Source: Osedax fenrisi (Eukaryota; Annelida; Polychaeta; Sabellida; Siboglinidae). From it: a DNA stretch of 64,000 bases. The position numbers and the translations under genes are program-made. The notes below the pieces were generated by a model. That model searched no databases and was not told where the DNA came from. It saw only the letters and a program-made list of their open reading frames with translations. Below are positions 51,451 to 64,000 of the stretch, one piece after another (position 1 is the first letter of the stretch; each line of letters begins with the position of its first letter). Location: positions 12,758,461-12,822,460 of the forward strand of contig OZ025245.1 in the NCBI GenBank assembly GCA_964019155.1. The letters run 5' to 3'.

Positions 51451-52151
51451 CTAAACACATGTGTATGTGTATAAGTATGTGCATGTGTATGTGTCTACAT
51501 GCGCGCGTACCGCTTTAGTAATCGGGCAAGTATCGGCATGTACTTTTTGTAACAGGAAAGTTGGTATAATAATAGTTAATATAATAACAGTTAATTTATA
51601 CAACAGTAGTCTGTTCATCTCTCTTATTATCCATGATATAAAAATTACATCCTATTTATTGGCTAGAAATACTAGAATATATTTTATCTTATTTTAAAAC
51701 CATTTAGGAGAAATGAAAACCTATATATTATGAAAAACAAAAGTATAGAGAAAAAAATTCTTCTAATAAATAATAATAATTATTATTAGTATACAACTCA
51801 TAAATACTCTCTCCACAAATAAATATACTAATACAAATATATATATATATATTCATATATAGTATAAACTCATAAGACTATCACTAATTAAAAACTCTTG
51901 ACTAAACATACAAAACATTACACAGATACCTACTTGAACTAAACCATCTTACATTATGAAATATAAGTTAAACCCATGTTTCAAAACTATTTAATAATAC
52001 TACTAATAATTCTATTATAATTATAAACATACACACACATACGCATATATTCTTTCACTCACAAACCGACATAGATGCACGCGCACACACATGCTTATAC
52101 GAGTATTGGTCGTAAGAGATGAGAGCTAACTTTATCTCGAGGACTATCTAC

Positions 52152-52191
52152 GATGAATGCGTATCCATTAACGTTCTCGTTGAAAGTGTAT
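52152..52191 (-). CDS. Macroglobulin micro-exon c: MG3 start
   Basis: A 40-nt exon reading (I)YTFNENVNGYAFI. The acceptor is strong: a pyrimidine run ending CCTCCTCGTCAG|A. The donor ATC|GTAGAT leaves phase 0, matching the next exon. It corresponds to YtYGkpVkG.a of MG3. The open frame runs on past the chosen donor, so the end is less certain than the start. Confidence 0.75.
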
Positions 52192-52383
52192 CTGACGAGG
52201 AGGTGGAGGTCATTTGTTATCGATGAAGGACGTGATTATGTAATTTAGATTGTATGTGTTATTGATTTACTGAATAAATAATATAAACAAGTAGAAAAGA
52301 ATAAATGAGTGATATAATAATTCATAAAATAAGAAAAATTAAATAAATAAGGGATTGAATTAAAATATGATTATATATGCCTT

Positions 52384-52436
<53 letters not shown>

Positions 52437-52533
52437 ATATATCTGGATATTATAATGTTGATGAATATGAAGATGATGAAAGTTTACTTAAATACGTAAA
52501 TAGATCATAATATATATATAATAATGCATCATG

Positions 52534-52578
<45 letters not shown>

Positions 52579-52730
52579 TTATAAATAACAATATTTAATT
52601 AGAACAAATATACAGATAAAAATGTGCATTTTAAAATGTAGACATCAATATCAATATTATCATTAGTTACATTATTATTATCATTATTAATATTGTTAAT
52701 CTATAGGAGAATCGATATTAATAATCTAAC

Positions 52731-52803
52731 ATTGCGCATGCCCTTCCATGAAAAGTATTGTTTTCTACCACTCCGGTTATATTAGCTTCGAATGTTGGCA
52801 GAA
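52731..52803 (-). CDS. Macroglobulin exon b: MG2/MG3 junction, EYVLPTFE
   Basis: 73 nt reading (V)LPTFEANITGVVENNTFHG and then RACA. Acceptor CCTAACAG|TT, donor CAAT|GTTAGA. With the previous exon it completes EYVLPTFEANITG, the family signature between MG2 and MG3. The two bases left at the end (AT) plus the A of the next exon give the isoleucine of ACAIYTF, equivalent to the family pattern vCArYtYGkpV.G. The phase fit on both sides is strong support. Confidence 0.88.
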
Positions 52804-53498
52804 CTGTTAGGATTACATCACGATTAGTTCATTATAGATGTTACGCAATATGGAGTGTATACAGCTACATACTTTATAGTAATGTATAGAGCGTAACGTA
52901 TAGTATGGCGTAGATTATTATATAGTATACACTAAAGTACATAGAAAAATGTTGATATCGACTATAGTCATATATGAACACTTATTGAGTAGTTTTAATT
53001 AGAAATAAAACATAGAAATGCTACAATAGGTATTACGTAATATACTTCACTATACATTGTATTAGACTAAAGTTTACACTATAGTATAACATTATAAAAG
53101 TGTATAGAGTAAAGTATCTATACAACTTACGAACAATTTTTGTACATTTTTTACAGAAATAAAACATTGAAATATAATAGTAATGATTATATTAATTAGA
53201 TTGATTCTATGTTAAATTAGTAGATTGTTTTAACTAGACAAACATACAATTACAATTTTATACAACTTTTCAAACTTCATGACTCATTGTTCTCTATAAT
53301 AATAATATTATATAATATAATATGTAACATATTCTATTTTATATTATAATTAACTTATTGTATAACAAACTATGTCAACTATTCTATAAAATATTCTGTA
53401 ACACAAATCTCTAAAAGTATAGATAACGCCTATTCTATAGCCTATTACATCATACACATTACATAACAAACTACGTAGCCACTAAATAGTATACAAAC

Positions 53499-53627
53499 CA
53501 TATTCCTTGACTTCGAAGCTCTTCGTTACGGAGTAGGTTTTGTCCCCCGCAGTGTGCTTTGTGAACTCTATAGACCAGATCCCAAGGTTAGCATACGATG
53601 GTATTAAGTAGGAGAACTCCAGCATCC
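53499..53627 (-). CDS. Macroglobulin exon a: MG2, first part
   Basis: 129 nt reading MLEFSYLIPSYANLGIWSIE.. and ending ..SFEVKEY. This matches the MG2 strand pattern LGTWSIEV...FEVKEYVLPKFEV of the A2M family. The acceptor is CAATCAG|GG and the donor ATG|GTTTGT. The leftover G joins the TT of the next exon to make the valine of EYVLP. The exon begins with two bases of a split codon, so an MG1 exon must lie upstream; I could not find it. A pyrimidine-rich (minus strand) minisatellite sits directly before the acceptor. Confidence 0.88.
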
Positions 53628-53633
53628 CTGATT

Positions 53634-53762
53634 GATGAAGATAGGGATATAGTAGAGGAGGATAGAGATATATGGGAGGAAGGTAGATATATAGGGAGGT
53701 AGATAGAGATATAGGGAGGAAGATATAGGGAGGAAGATAGAGATATAGGGAGGAAGAGATAA
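53634..53762. repeat. GATAGAGATATAGGGAGGAA minisatellite at the exon a acceptor
   Basis: Five to six 16-22 bp units. On the sense strand it is pyrimidine-rich and lies directly upstream of the 3' splice site of exon a. Confidence 0.8.
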
Positions 53763-53769
53763 TAACATC

Positions 53770-54036
53770 ATCATACTGATGACATAATGGTTGATATATT
53801 TATTATGTATATTATATATATGTGTGTGTGTAGGGCGACGACAATTGAAATGATTAAAGAATATCTTTTGAAGAAATAAGAACCATACCGTATATATCAT
53901 AATAAATAGAACTTTACGAAGTTATAAATTAAACATTCGAGAGAATTCTCTCTTAACTTAAGTTACATTAAGGTAACCCAAGGTGATTGAAATTCTATTA
54001 AAATTAAGATATTAGAGCATTGCTTAAATCTGAAAG

Positions 54037-54072
<36 letters not shown>

Positions 54073-55894
54073 GAATTATTATTATTTTTATATAATGTTT
54101 CAATATTAATAAAAATCCAGTTATTCTATTTGATAAACAGCCATTACAATTATCACAACTTGAGATATCTCTATATATATTTTATGCAATCTGCATTATT
54201 CACTAGTGAAGCTTGATAACTATCAAGCTTGATAAATGGTAAAATCCAATGGGGATGTTCCTACTTTATCATATAATGAAATATAATGGTAAATGATGGA
54301 TATAGGTAAATGATGAATTATATTTGAATCTCTATATGAATTCCAAATCTGATATTATTATTATATTGTATTGCAATATATCAAATCATGTATGGTTTAT
54401 TTTTCATTAATATATATATATATAACTAATATATTATATAACTTATATTATATAATAATATAATAAATACACTATATATTAATTATTATAATAATGAAAT
54501 AATGTAAGCATTTACCATAATCTTCATATTTCTGTTCTTTATCCGCATTTTTATATACTCTTTTGATTATATCACTTTTTGCATTTTTAATATCTAGTAT
54601 GTATTCCTGTTTTATTTAGTTATTATTAATAAGTGAAGAATATATTATTTTAACCATGATGTTTATATATATATATATATATGTATTGTTAATTATAATT
54701 TATAATTGAATAATTAAACATAAAACGTTTGTACTAATATATTATAATTCTAAACTATTCATGATAATAATATATATATATGTGGTTATATGAATAAAAA
54801 TATAATTTTAAAAATAACTATTTAAATATCCAATATTCAAGAATAATATAGAAATATTTAAATTTAACGATAAATCATATATTTAAATTGATAATAAAAT
54901 AAAAATTAGTACTATTATCATTACATATTTAGTATATTGGATTATATATGACATAACTCGCGGTTATCATATGATAACAGTTATTACTAAACTATTTGTT
55001 AAATAACACACGCGTACGTATATGCACAACAATACAAGTATTAATGTGGTCAATACTGGACATTACAATTTGAAAAGCTTCAATTCAGTTATTTATATAA
55101 CATACCACATAACAAGGGAATAACAAAAGAATAGATCTATCTTATTTCGAAGCACTTTTAAAAAAATGAGAAAGCATAATAATATTGAATTAGTATTTAT
55201 TTATTTTAGAAACTACCTAGAAATGAAAAAAATAGAGAATTTCAGCTCCTAAAACATCAATCATACGCTCTAGTAGGGGTGTGGATTATTGATTATCTAC
55301 TATAAAGTCTAGTATAACATTGACCATAATAATATTAATTAAAAATCTATCTAATACATCTAAACAATGACAATTGTCTGAAATAATATACGGAATATGT
55401 AGCATAAAAGTAGTTTTCGATCAAGTTGTAGTGGGATACCCCAGGCCAATATAGTAATGAAATATGTCCTATTTTCGAGTATTCAACATATTTTAGTATT
55501 TAGGCAACATTTTCTCGCAAATAAATATATTACTATATATCGTATAACTGTTTAAAATAAATTTCAAATTTTAATAAACTTTAGAATAATATATATTATT
55601 ACATTTATTATAATAAAATATTAACACACACGTGGGTGAATAAATTGTATTAGAAATGTATTATTATTTGTGGAATGGTATCGAGCGTTCATAAATATTT
55701 GTAAATAAAGCGTTTACACTGAACAGTGTACACCTACTTGTACAATGTATGAATGCATATTGATGCACGCAAATTTTAATGTTTTTAATGATTATAATTT
55801 TATTTTAAACTATACACTATAAGTTATTATAATGTATTTAATATTATAAATTATTATAATTATAGTATTATTATGGTAATTAATTTAGTAAAAA

Positions 55895-55953
<59 letters not shown>

Positions 55954-56430
55954 TATAAATATATATACAATTAATATACTTTTGTTTTTGTCAAATTTTA
56001 TAATAAAATATTTTAAGTATTTACTAAATCATTTAGTATTATACGAATCTAAAAGTAATTATTGTATCTATTAATTATTATAAATATTAAATATACTAAA
56101 CTATTCTCTAATTTAAGTAACTATAGGTAGTAATTGTATATTATGTGATAATTTAAATTTGTATTAAATTGGATTTTAAATTGTATGTAATTAACAAAGA
56201 AATTATAAATATGACCAATTCAAAGTGGACATGTCTTACTAAATCGTTAAACTATGAATAACATGTTTGATATTTATTGTTTGGATTTGTATATGGGGCT
56301 TTAGTTCTACTGCTATGGGCTTTGGTTTAAAGTTTACGGTTTTACTTAAATTGACTTAACCTTTAACCTTTAACCTTGGGGTTTCACCACTTCTTTTAGT
56401 AGATAGTACTACTACTCAGACGTGGGTAAT
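53770..56430. other. AT-rich stretch, no gene seen
   Basis: Upstream of macroglobulin exon a. Holds (TA)n tracts and a lone Harbinger-like end at 55425-55440. I looked here for MG1 and signal-peptide exons and found none. Confidence 0.5.
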
Positions 56431-56436
56431 TAAAAA

Positions 56437-57396
56437 TTACAGGCTATAAGCAGCTTTGAACAAGTGTGTTTTTAGTAATTTTTTAAAGGAACTAGTTATG
56501 TTATTTGTTCTAAGCATATCCGGCAGTTGATTCCATAATTTAGATGCTGCGGCTTTGAATGATCTATGGCCAAACTGCGAATGATAATGATTTGTAACCA
56601 GCTTGAATTTATGGGTATCGCGAATGTTTCTAGAGTAGTTCTTCAGTTCAAGAATGTTGCAGAGATAGTCTGGATAACCACAGTGTAAAGCTATATGAGT
56701 AGTTAATAGCAATTTGTATATTATTCTGTATTTTATTGGCAACCAGTGCAGTTCTTTCATTTTAGCAGTGACTGACTCATGAGAGGATTTAGGCATATTG
56801 AATATTATACGGATCGCTCTTCTTTGAATTTTATTGAGTTTACTAAGGTGCGATTCTGGAAGTTCTACTAGGAGGAGGTTGCAGTAATCAAGATGCGATA
56901 ATACAAGATTTCTTACTAAAGCTTCACATGCTTTTTTTGTTATAGATGGTCTTATTTGTCTGATGTTATATAATGAGTAGTTGGCAATTTTGAAAATTTT
57001 GTCAATATGGAATTCGAAATTCAGGTTGGGATCTATTATGAAACCAAGATTTCTGACAGGAGTATTACAGTTTATATTTAAATCATATAAGTTTATCAAC
57101 GATGGTAGTGATGTAGTGTTGATATGATTATGTATTAATAATAATTCAGTTTTGCTCATGTTTATACTCAATGAGTTGGATGAGTACCAGTGTTTAATTT
57201 CATTCAGACATGTATTCATTTTATTTATTACTGATGGTAGATTCTCTATTCGGTCAGTTTCCATATAAATCTGTAAATCATCCGCGTACATGTGGTATTT
57301 AATATTATGTTTTAGTAGGATTTCATGGATAAGGTCTATACATATGTTAAATATGATGGGTCCGAGGACAGAGCCTTGATAACTTAGATAATAACG
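56437..57396 (-). pseudogene. CR1/L2-like non-LTR reverse transcriptase, 5'-truncated
   Basis: One open frame of about 320 codons. In order: QGSVLGPIIFNICIDLIHEI (RT motif B), HMYADDLQIYM (catalytic YADD, motif C, intact), LNIN..TPVRNLGFIID, HLDYCNLLLVELPESHLSKL, AIRIIFNMPKS, LHWLPIKYRIIYKLLLTTHI, and a C-terminal FGHRSFKAAASKLWNQLPDM. These are the usual blocks of CR1/L2/Rex-type LINEs. The N-terminal RT half and the endonuclease are missing; truncation is at about 57396. The frame is intact to its stop, which suggests a fairly recent insertion. The 3' flank has TTAACCTTTAACCTT words. Confidence 0.88.
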
Positions 57397-57719
57397 AATG
57401 AATAATAATCAATTATATAATTACTATAATAGTATTATACTATTATACTAAGTATATACGAATCATTCGACGATTCGACGAATGAATTCAGATTATTTAA
57501 TAATATCATATTATTAAATATCATATTTAATATGTAATATTTAATATTATATTATATTACATTTTAATATTATTAATATAATTAATAATTAAATTTTATG
57601 GTAGCTATATTAACAATGCCCATTGAATCACTCTTATAATGAATCACGGTTACAATGATTGATACGTGGTCGTAAGTATACGCTTTATAATAACGTATAT
57701 TTACAAACCAATATAAATA

Positions 57720-57902
57720 TTATAATAATATTGAATATTTTGAAAATATTTTTTGAGAATAATTTTCGCTTTCTTCAACTTTTTGGAAACATTTCGAATA
57801 CCTTTCCCAATTATTAAAATAACCAATATTAATATACACGCAACTTATATAAATGGTCAAGGATTCATAATCGTTGTGGGATTCCTTTAATAATAATCCC
57901 AT
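57720..57902 (-). other. 60-codon open frame of unknown nature
   Basis: Reads YISCVYINIGYFNNWERY then SKCFQKVEESENYSQKIF. The composition is more protein-like than most frames here, but there is no family match, splice evidence or context. It could be a mobile-element remnant. Confidence 0.2.
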
Positions 57903-58061
57903 TAATTCCTGCTTATTTCAATATATTTAATACAAAAAATTTAATTTTAATTTTAAATTAAAAAAAATAATACATTTGATTGGTTGATAAATAAGTGCAA
58001 TGATAATACTATTCCGAACTATTTAACGCAATATAATCTTTTAGTAAGTTCTTCAATACAT

Positions 58062-58135
58062 ATATTTCCTGCAATATTGCAAGACCTCCTATAACCACGA
58101 TGTTATAGGAGGTCTTGAATATTGTCTGGAAATAT
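58062..58135. repeat. 74-bp hairpin / foldback
   Basis: ATATTTCCTGCAATATTG..AAGACCTCCTATAAC is inverted as GTTATAGGAGGTCTTGAATA..TCTGGAAATAT around a CACGAT loop. One indel between the arms. Confidence 0.65.
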
Positions 58136-58361
58136 AGTAGGAAAGTTATAATGTGGCACGTACCCAATGTTCATAAACCAGGTTTCCCAATTATATAATG
58201 TTGCATTGGGCAATGGTATGTGGGTAAAAGTATCCTTAATAACGCATCTTGTTTGCAAGTTTACATGTAAAATATAGGGCCAAGGAATATTTTAAATTGT
58301 GATATATAATTGTTTATAATTTCTTTTATACTTATTAATAATACTTAGTTACATTATATAC

Positions 58362-58406
<45 letters not shown>

Positions 58407-58527
58407 CAGCAGGCGACAGCATAGAAAAGATAACTATCTTCATCTGAAGCCTTTTAGAGGAAACAATAATATAATGAATTTAATAATTCACATGATATAT
58501 ATATATATACAACTTTCTTCTAATAAA

Positions 58528-58558
<31 letters not shown>

Positions 58559-59064
58559 GAAAATTATATCTAAATATATACACTACAAAATAATCAATTG
58601 TAAATATAATTTGTCTAAGTAGTAAAATATATAAAAAAAAATTATAAAAAAAAAATCATAAATAAAAAAAATTATAAATAAAAAATGATCTCCTTTAAAA
58701 AATAGCCATTTTCCCTAGGTTTTTAATAGCAATTTTCCTTACATGTAAACTCGTGAACATCTCGCGACGCGCGACTCGCATTCTCTTAATTACAAACATA
58801 TTTCAGATTAAACACACTTCTGAAAATATAGGTAGGTATTAGACCTATACAATATTATACAATTTATAACTCTGATACCTAAAATATAATATAGAATATG
58901 AGCAATATAAAATTTATTTAGATTTATATCGACCTACAACAAAACATTATACAAATAACGATAACAATTAGGTCAAATAAAGACCAAAGTAATATTGTTA
59001 AGTCATTTCGAATATAGAAAATTGAGAACTAATCTTGAAAGAAAAAATAATGATAATAAAATGT

Positions 59065-59097
<33 letters not shown>

Positions 59098-59199
59098 CTA
59101 GGTCTATATCCACCTTTATATCTATATAAATTATTATAAATAATAAAATACAAATTCAAAAAAAATTTTAATAATTTATATAAAATACAAAATGTTATT

Positions 59200-59366
59200 T
59201 AAGGTATATAAGAAATAATATTATATAATTATTAAAAATATTATATAATACATATATTAGATGTTAATAATATTTGACAATAATACGGCTTATAGGATAA
59301 TAATCTGCCTATAATCTATATCGTACAACATTCACGTATTACATTTTAAAATTAAAATATCGTATA

Positions 59367-59417
<51 letters not shown>

Positions 59418-59592
59418 TAAAGTGTCATAGGTAAGTAGAAATAATATTATATAATTATTAAAAATATTATATAATACATATATTAGATATTAATAATATT
59501 TGACAATATTACGGCTTATAGGATAATAATCTGCTTATAATCTATATCGTACAACATTTACGTATTACATTTTAAAATTAAAATATCGTATA

Positions 59593-59633
<41 letters not shown>

Positions 59634-59850
59634 TAAAGTGTCATAGGTAAAAGTAAGTAGAAATAATATTATATAATTATTAAAAATATTATATAATACA
59701 TATATTAGATATTAATAATATTTGACAATATTACGGCTTATAGGATAATAATCTGCTTATAATCTATATCGTACAACATTTACGTATTACATTTTAAAAT
59801 TAAAATATCGTATACGATATATATATATATATTAATATAAAGTGTCATAG
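59200..59850. repeat. Tandem repeat, ~200-230 bp unit, three copies
   Basis: AGTAGAAATAATATTATATAA ... GACAATATTACGGCTTATAG ... GTACAACATTTACGTATTAC ... (TA)n ... AAAGTGTCATAGGTAA, three times. Unit length differs mainly in the (TA)n part; identity is high, so the array is young. Confidence 0.88.
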
Positions 59851-60126
59851 GTAAAGGTAAGTAGTAAAGTAAGTAATACCTACATGTGTAATATATGTAA
59901 TATAGGCCTACAATATACATTACGAGATTTACATAGGTTGTTCCTAATAAGTTGTTCAAATTAGGTATAAATTATAGATATAATCAGATATATCTCCCTG
60001 ATATCCTTATATCCAAGACATCCTATAACCTCAAGTGTATAGGAGGTATAGCTATATAATATATCTACATATCGTATACAATACGAGATTTAAAAATAAA
60101 TTATAAAATTTAAATATATATTCTAT

Positions 60127-60163
<37 letters not shown>

Positions 60164-60394
60164 ATTATAGATATACGCCCTAGATATAAAGTAAATCCAA
60201 CAACAATATTTAAATAATATTTAAATTATAATTTAAAAGTTATTATTAGTAGATTTTAAGTTTGTGAAATAATTATTTCAGTTAACTATTTTTCACTTTC
60301 GTAAATATATTATATATTTGTGGATTAATAATAATATGACATAGGTATAAGGTACATATGACCTACTCTTAATGTTAACTCGTGCTAGGAGTTA

Positions 60395-61294
60395 GGGGAA
60401 AGGTCTCCGATTACCGACCCCTCCTAACACCGACCCCCTCTCAACTCCGTAACTATAAGAGATATACAAAAATTACATATATGAATTGTTAGTAATTTAA
60501 TGAAAAATATGAATAAGTATTTAAAAAAAAAAAATATTTAATCCTACAATTGTTATTTGATAAAATGTAATATTCTGTTTTTACTTTTTAATTATTTGAA
60601 TAATAATTTTTTTAAATCATTATAAATATATTTAATGTAAAGTATACTTTATTAATTAAAAAAAACTTGATTTTGTGCATAATATTATAGATCAATAAAA
60701 TATTTATAACTATTATAAAAATAATTTAATTTGAATGACTATTAACCAATATATCTTAATTATAGCAACCCATATTATTTTCCTATTACCGAACCCCCAA
60801 ATTACCATAATACCGACCCCATATGATTTATAATATCCAATCAAAATAGTTTCGTATTGTACTTTAAAATATGTAGTAATTTGTTTATGTATCATTGATA
60901 TAGATTTATGATTCATGATTCCAGTTGATTATATACACTATTTTAATATAATTTCTATAAAGTCTAAATTTAAATTAAATATTACTATTAAAACATAAAT
61001 TCAATAACAAATAAATTGCGTGCATGTTATAATTAATTATATTTATGTATATCTACTATTTTTATTGGATATTATAATACTACGTAAATAGGAGAGGGGG
61101 TCGGTATTAGACACATGTCCGATTACCGACCACCCTGTTTATTCTTGTAAATATATTTATATCAAAAATTTAAAATAGCCACATTATGCATTGCCATAAT
61201 ATTACCCTAATTACAACATTTAAAATAAATATATTTAATAATAAATAATTTATTACAAATAATCATTTATGGGTCGGTAACCGGAAACTTTCCC
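60395..61294. mobile_element. MITE with GGGAAAG termini and TTA target duplication
   Basis: GGGGAAAGGTCTCCGATTACC is inverted at the right end (GGTAACCGGAAACTTTCCC), both flanked by TTA. The word ATTACCGACC/ACCGACCCC recurs inside at 60410, 60785, 61090 and 61125. The TWA-type duplication suggests a PIF/Harbinger relative. No ORF. Confidence 0.6.
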
Positions 61295-61300
61295 TTATAT

Positions 61301-61426
61301 CTAGATGACGTAATGCTCTGACATACTAGTGATGTTAAGTACTCTACATATTATATCATCGGTAGTTAGTATTCCGAGAACTGTGAACTTGGCTAACATA
61401 TCAACAACTGCTCTTCGGTGTTTATG
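61301..61426 (-). other. Short unassigned open segment beside the MITE
   Basis: 41 codons: HKHRRAVVDMLAKFTVLGIL then TTDDIICRVLNITSMSEHYV. Less AT-rich than its surroundings and protein-like, but with no recognised family or clear splice sites. It lies 5' of the macroglobulin exons, where MG1/signal-peptide exons might be, yet I cannot align it to them. Confidence 0.25.
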
Positions 61427-61610
61427 TTACGAATAACAACGAACCTATAGTATATATGCCGGGTAGTGGGTCCTGTATAGAATGTCCTGCGAACAAAATA
61501 TTAACATTACGCTAATGATTTAGCATTGTCCTATAGGACATTCTATAGAATTATTTATATTCCTTATTAAATATACATAGGTATATATGGTACATACGTA
61601 TACATATACA

Positions 61611-61661
<51 letters not shown>

Positions 61662-62044
61662 TATTACATATATGTCTACGTACTGGTATACTACATATAG
61701 ATGTTTAATATATTGAAACATCTTCTATTAACTTATAAACGAAGTTTTTTTGATTATGTATACCTACTGAATATTGAATTAAATATGAATTACATTAATC
61801 TACACTATAATAAATACTATACTAAAATCACATTCGCATATATATATATATAAATATACTAACACACTTTAATGAACTCTAACAATTTATTTATATTATT
61901 ATTATTTTTTTATATTTATTTTATATTATGGATATCACTTTTTTATTTATATTATTATTATTTTTATATATGGATACTTTTTATCTTATTTCCGAACTAT
62001 TTCTTTAAAATTAACAATTGTATTTTATGACTGAATTCAGTGAA

Positions 62045-64000
<1,956 letters not shown>

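Noticed and set aside
53770..62040. MG1 / signal-peptide exon of the macroglobulin
   Set aside because: No segment on the minus strand matched MG1 blocks; the 61.3-kb open segment could not be aligned.

Overview
The window is strongly AT-rich, intron- and repeat-dominated animal DNA. It has eukaryotic splice sites, tRNA-derived SINEs, non-LTR and Ty3/gypsy retroelement debris, small DNA transposons, and very long microsatellites. The organism looks like an invertebrate metazoan; I cannot place it more closely. There are no prokaryotic-style operons, rRNAs, CRISPR arrays or intact intronless genes.

The only host gene I can support is one very large gene on the minus strand, encoding a thioester-protein / alpha-2-macroglobulin family member (A2M/TEP/CD109/C3 superfamily). 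It was rebuilt from short exons (40-186 nt). Reading right to left (5' to 3' of the gene) they encode: MG2 (53.5 kb), the split EYVLPxFE motif (53.5/52.8 kb), MG3 (52.2 and 51.4 kb), MG4-MG5 (50.7, 49.5, 48.7 kb), MG6 first half with the VDKS motif (47.1, 44.0 kb), the FPESWLFDL motif (12.6 kb), APDTITTW (12.2 kb), MPYS (11.6 kb), the MG7/CUB-side strands (10.7, 8.1, 7.8 kb), and a late thioester-domain exon (1.9 kb) with a damaged duplicate (0.5 kb). Most neighbouring exons agree in splice phase, and two family motifs are completed exactly across splice junctions. The gene starts beyond the exons I can see, and its end lies off the left edge. Exons for the second half of MG6 / bait-like region (between 44 and 12.7 kb) and for the thioester GCGEQ segment (between 7.7 and 2.0 kb) were not found.

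The introns hold nearly everything else. 0.8-7.1 kb: a SINE, foldback MITEs, a minisatellite and a hAT end. 13.4-16.6 kb: a MITE, CTTGGATC repeats, a LINE tail and a TTCGAAG satellite. 18.0-31.4 kb: a long inverted-repeat pair with a GC-rich core, enclosing a (GTA)n array, a decayed Ty3/gypsy element, a 148-bp perfect foldback and a 430-bp duplication. 32-38 kb: satellites, a 16-18 bp minisatellite and dispersed repeats. 39.5-43.2 kb: (GTAT)n, a second SINE family, a Harbinger-like MITE and a LINE fragment. 44.5-48.1 kb: a 1.36-kb (CTA)n array into which a 1.09-kb hAT-like element inserted with a perfect 8-bp target duplication, then a second hAT-like MITE. 56.4-57.4 kb: a CR1/L2-like reverse transcriptase fragment. 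58-61.3 kb: foldbacks, a ~200-bp tandem repeat and a TWA-flanked MITE. 62.0-64 kb: a (CTA)n array that runs off the window.

No frankly new system is obvious. The most interesting points are the 53-kb macroglobulin gene with its duplicated thioester-domain exon and missing thioester exon, the long inverted repeats with a conserved promoter-like core, and the transposon captured inside an expanded trinucleotide array.
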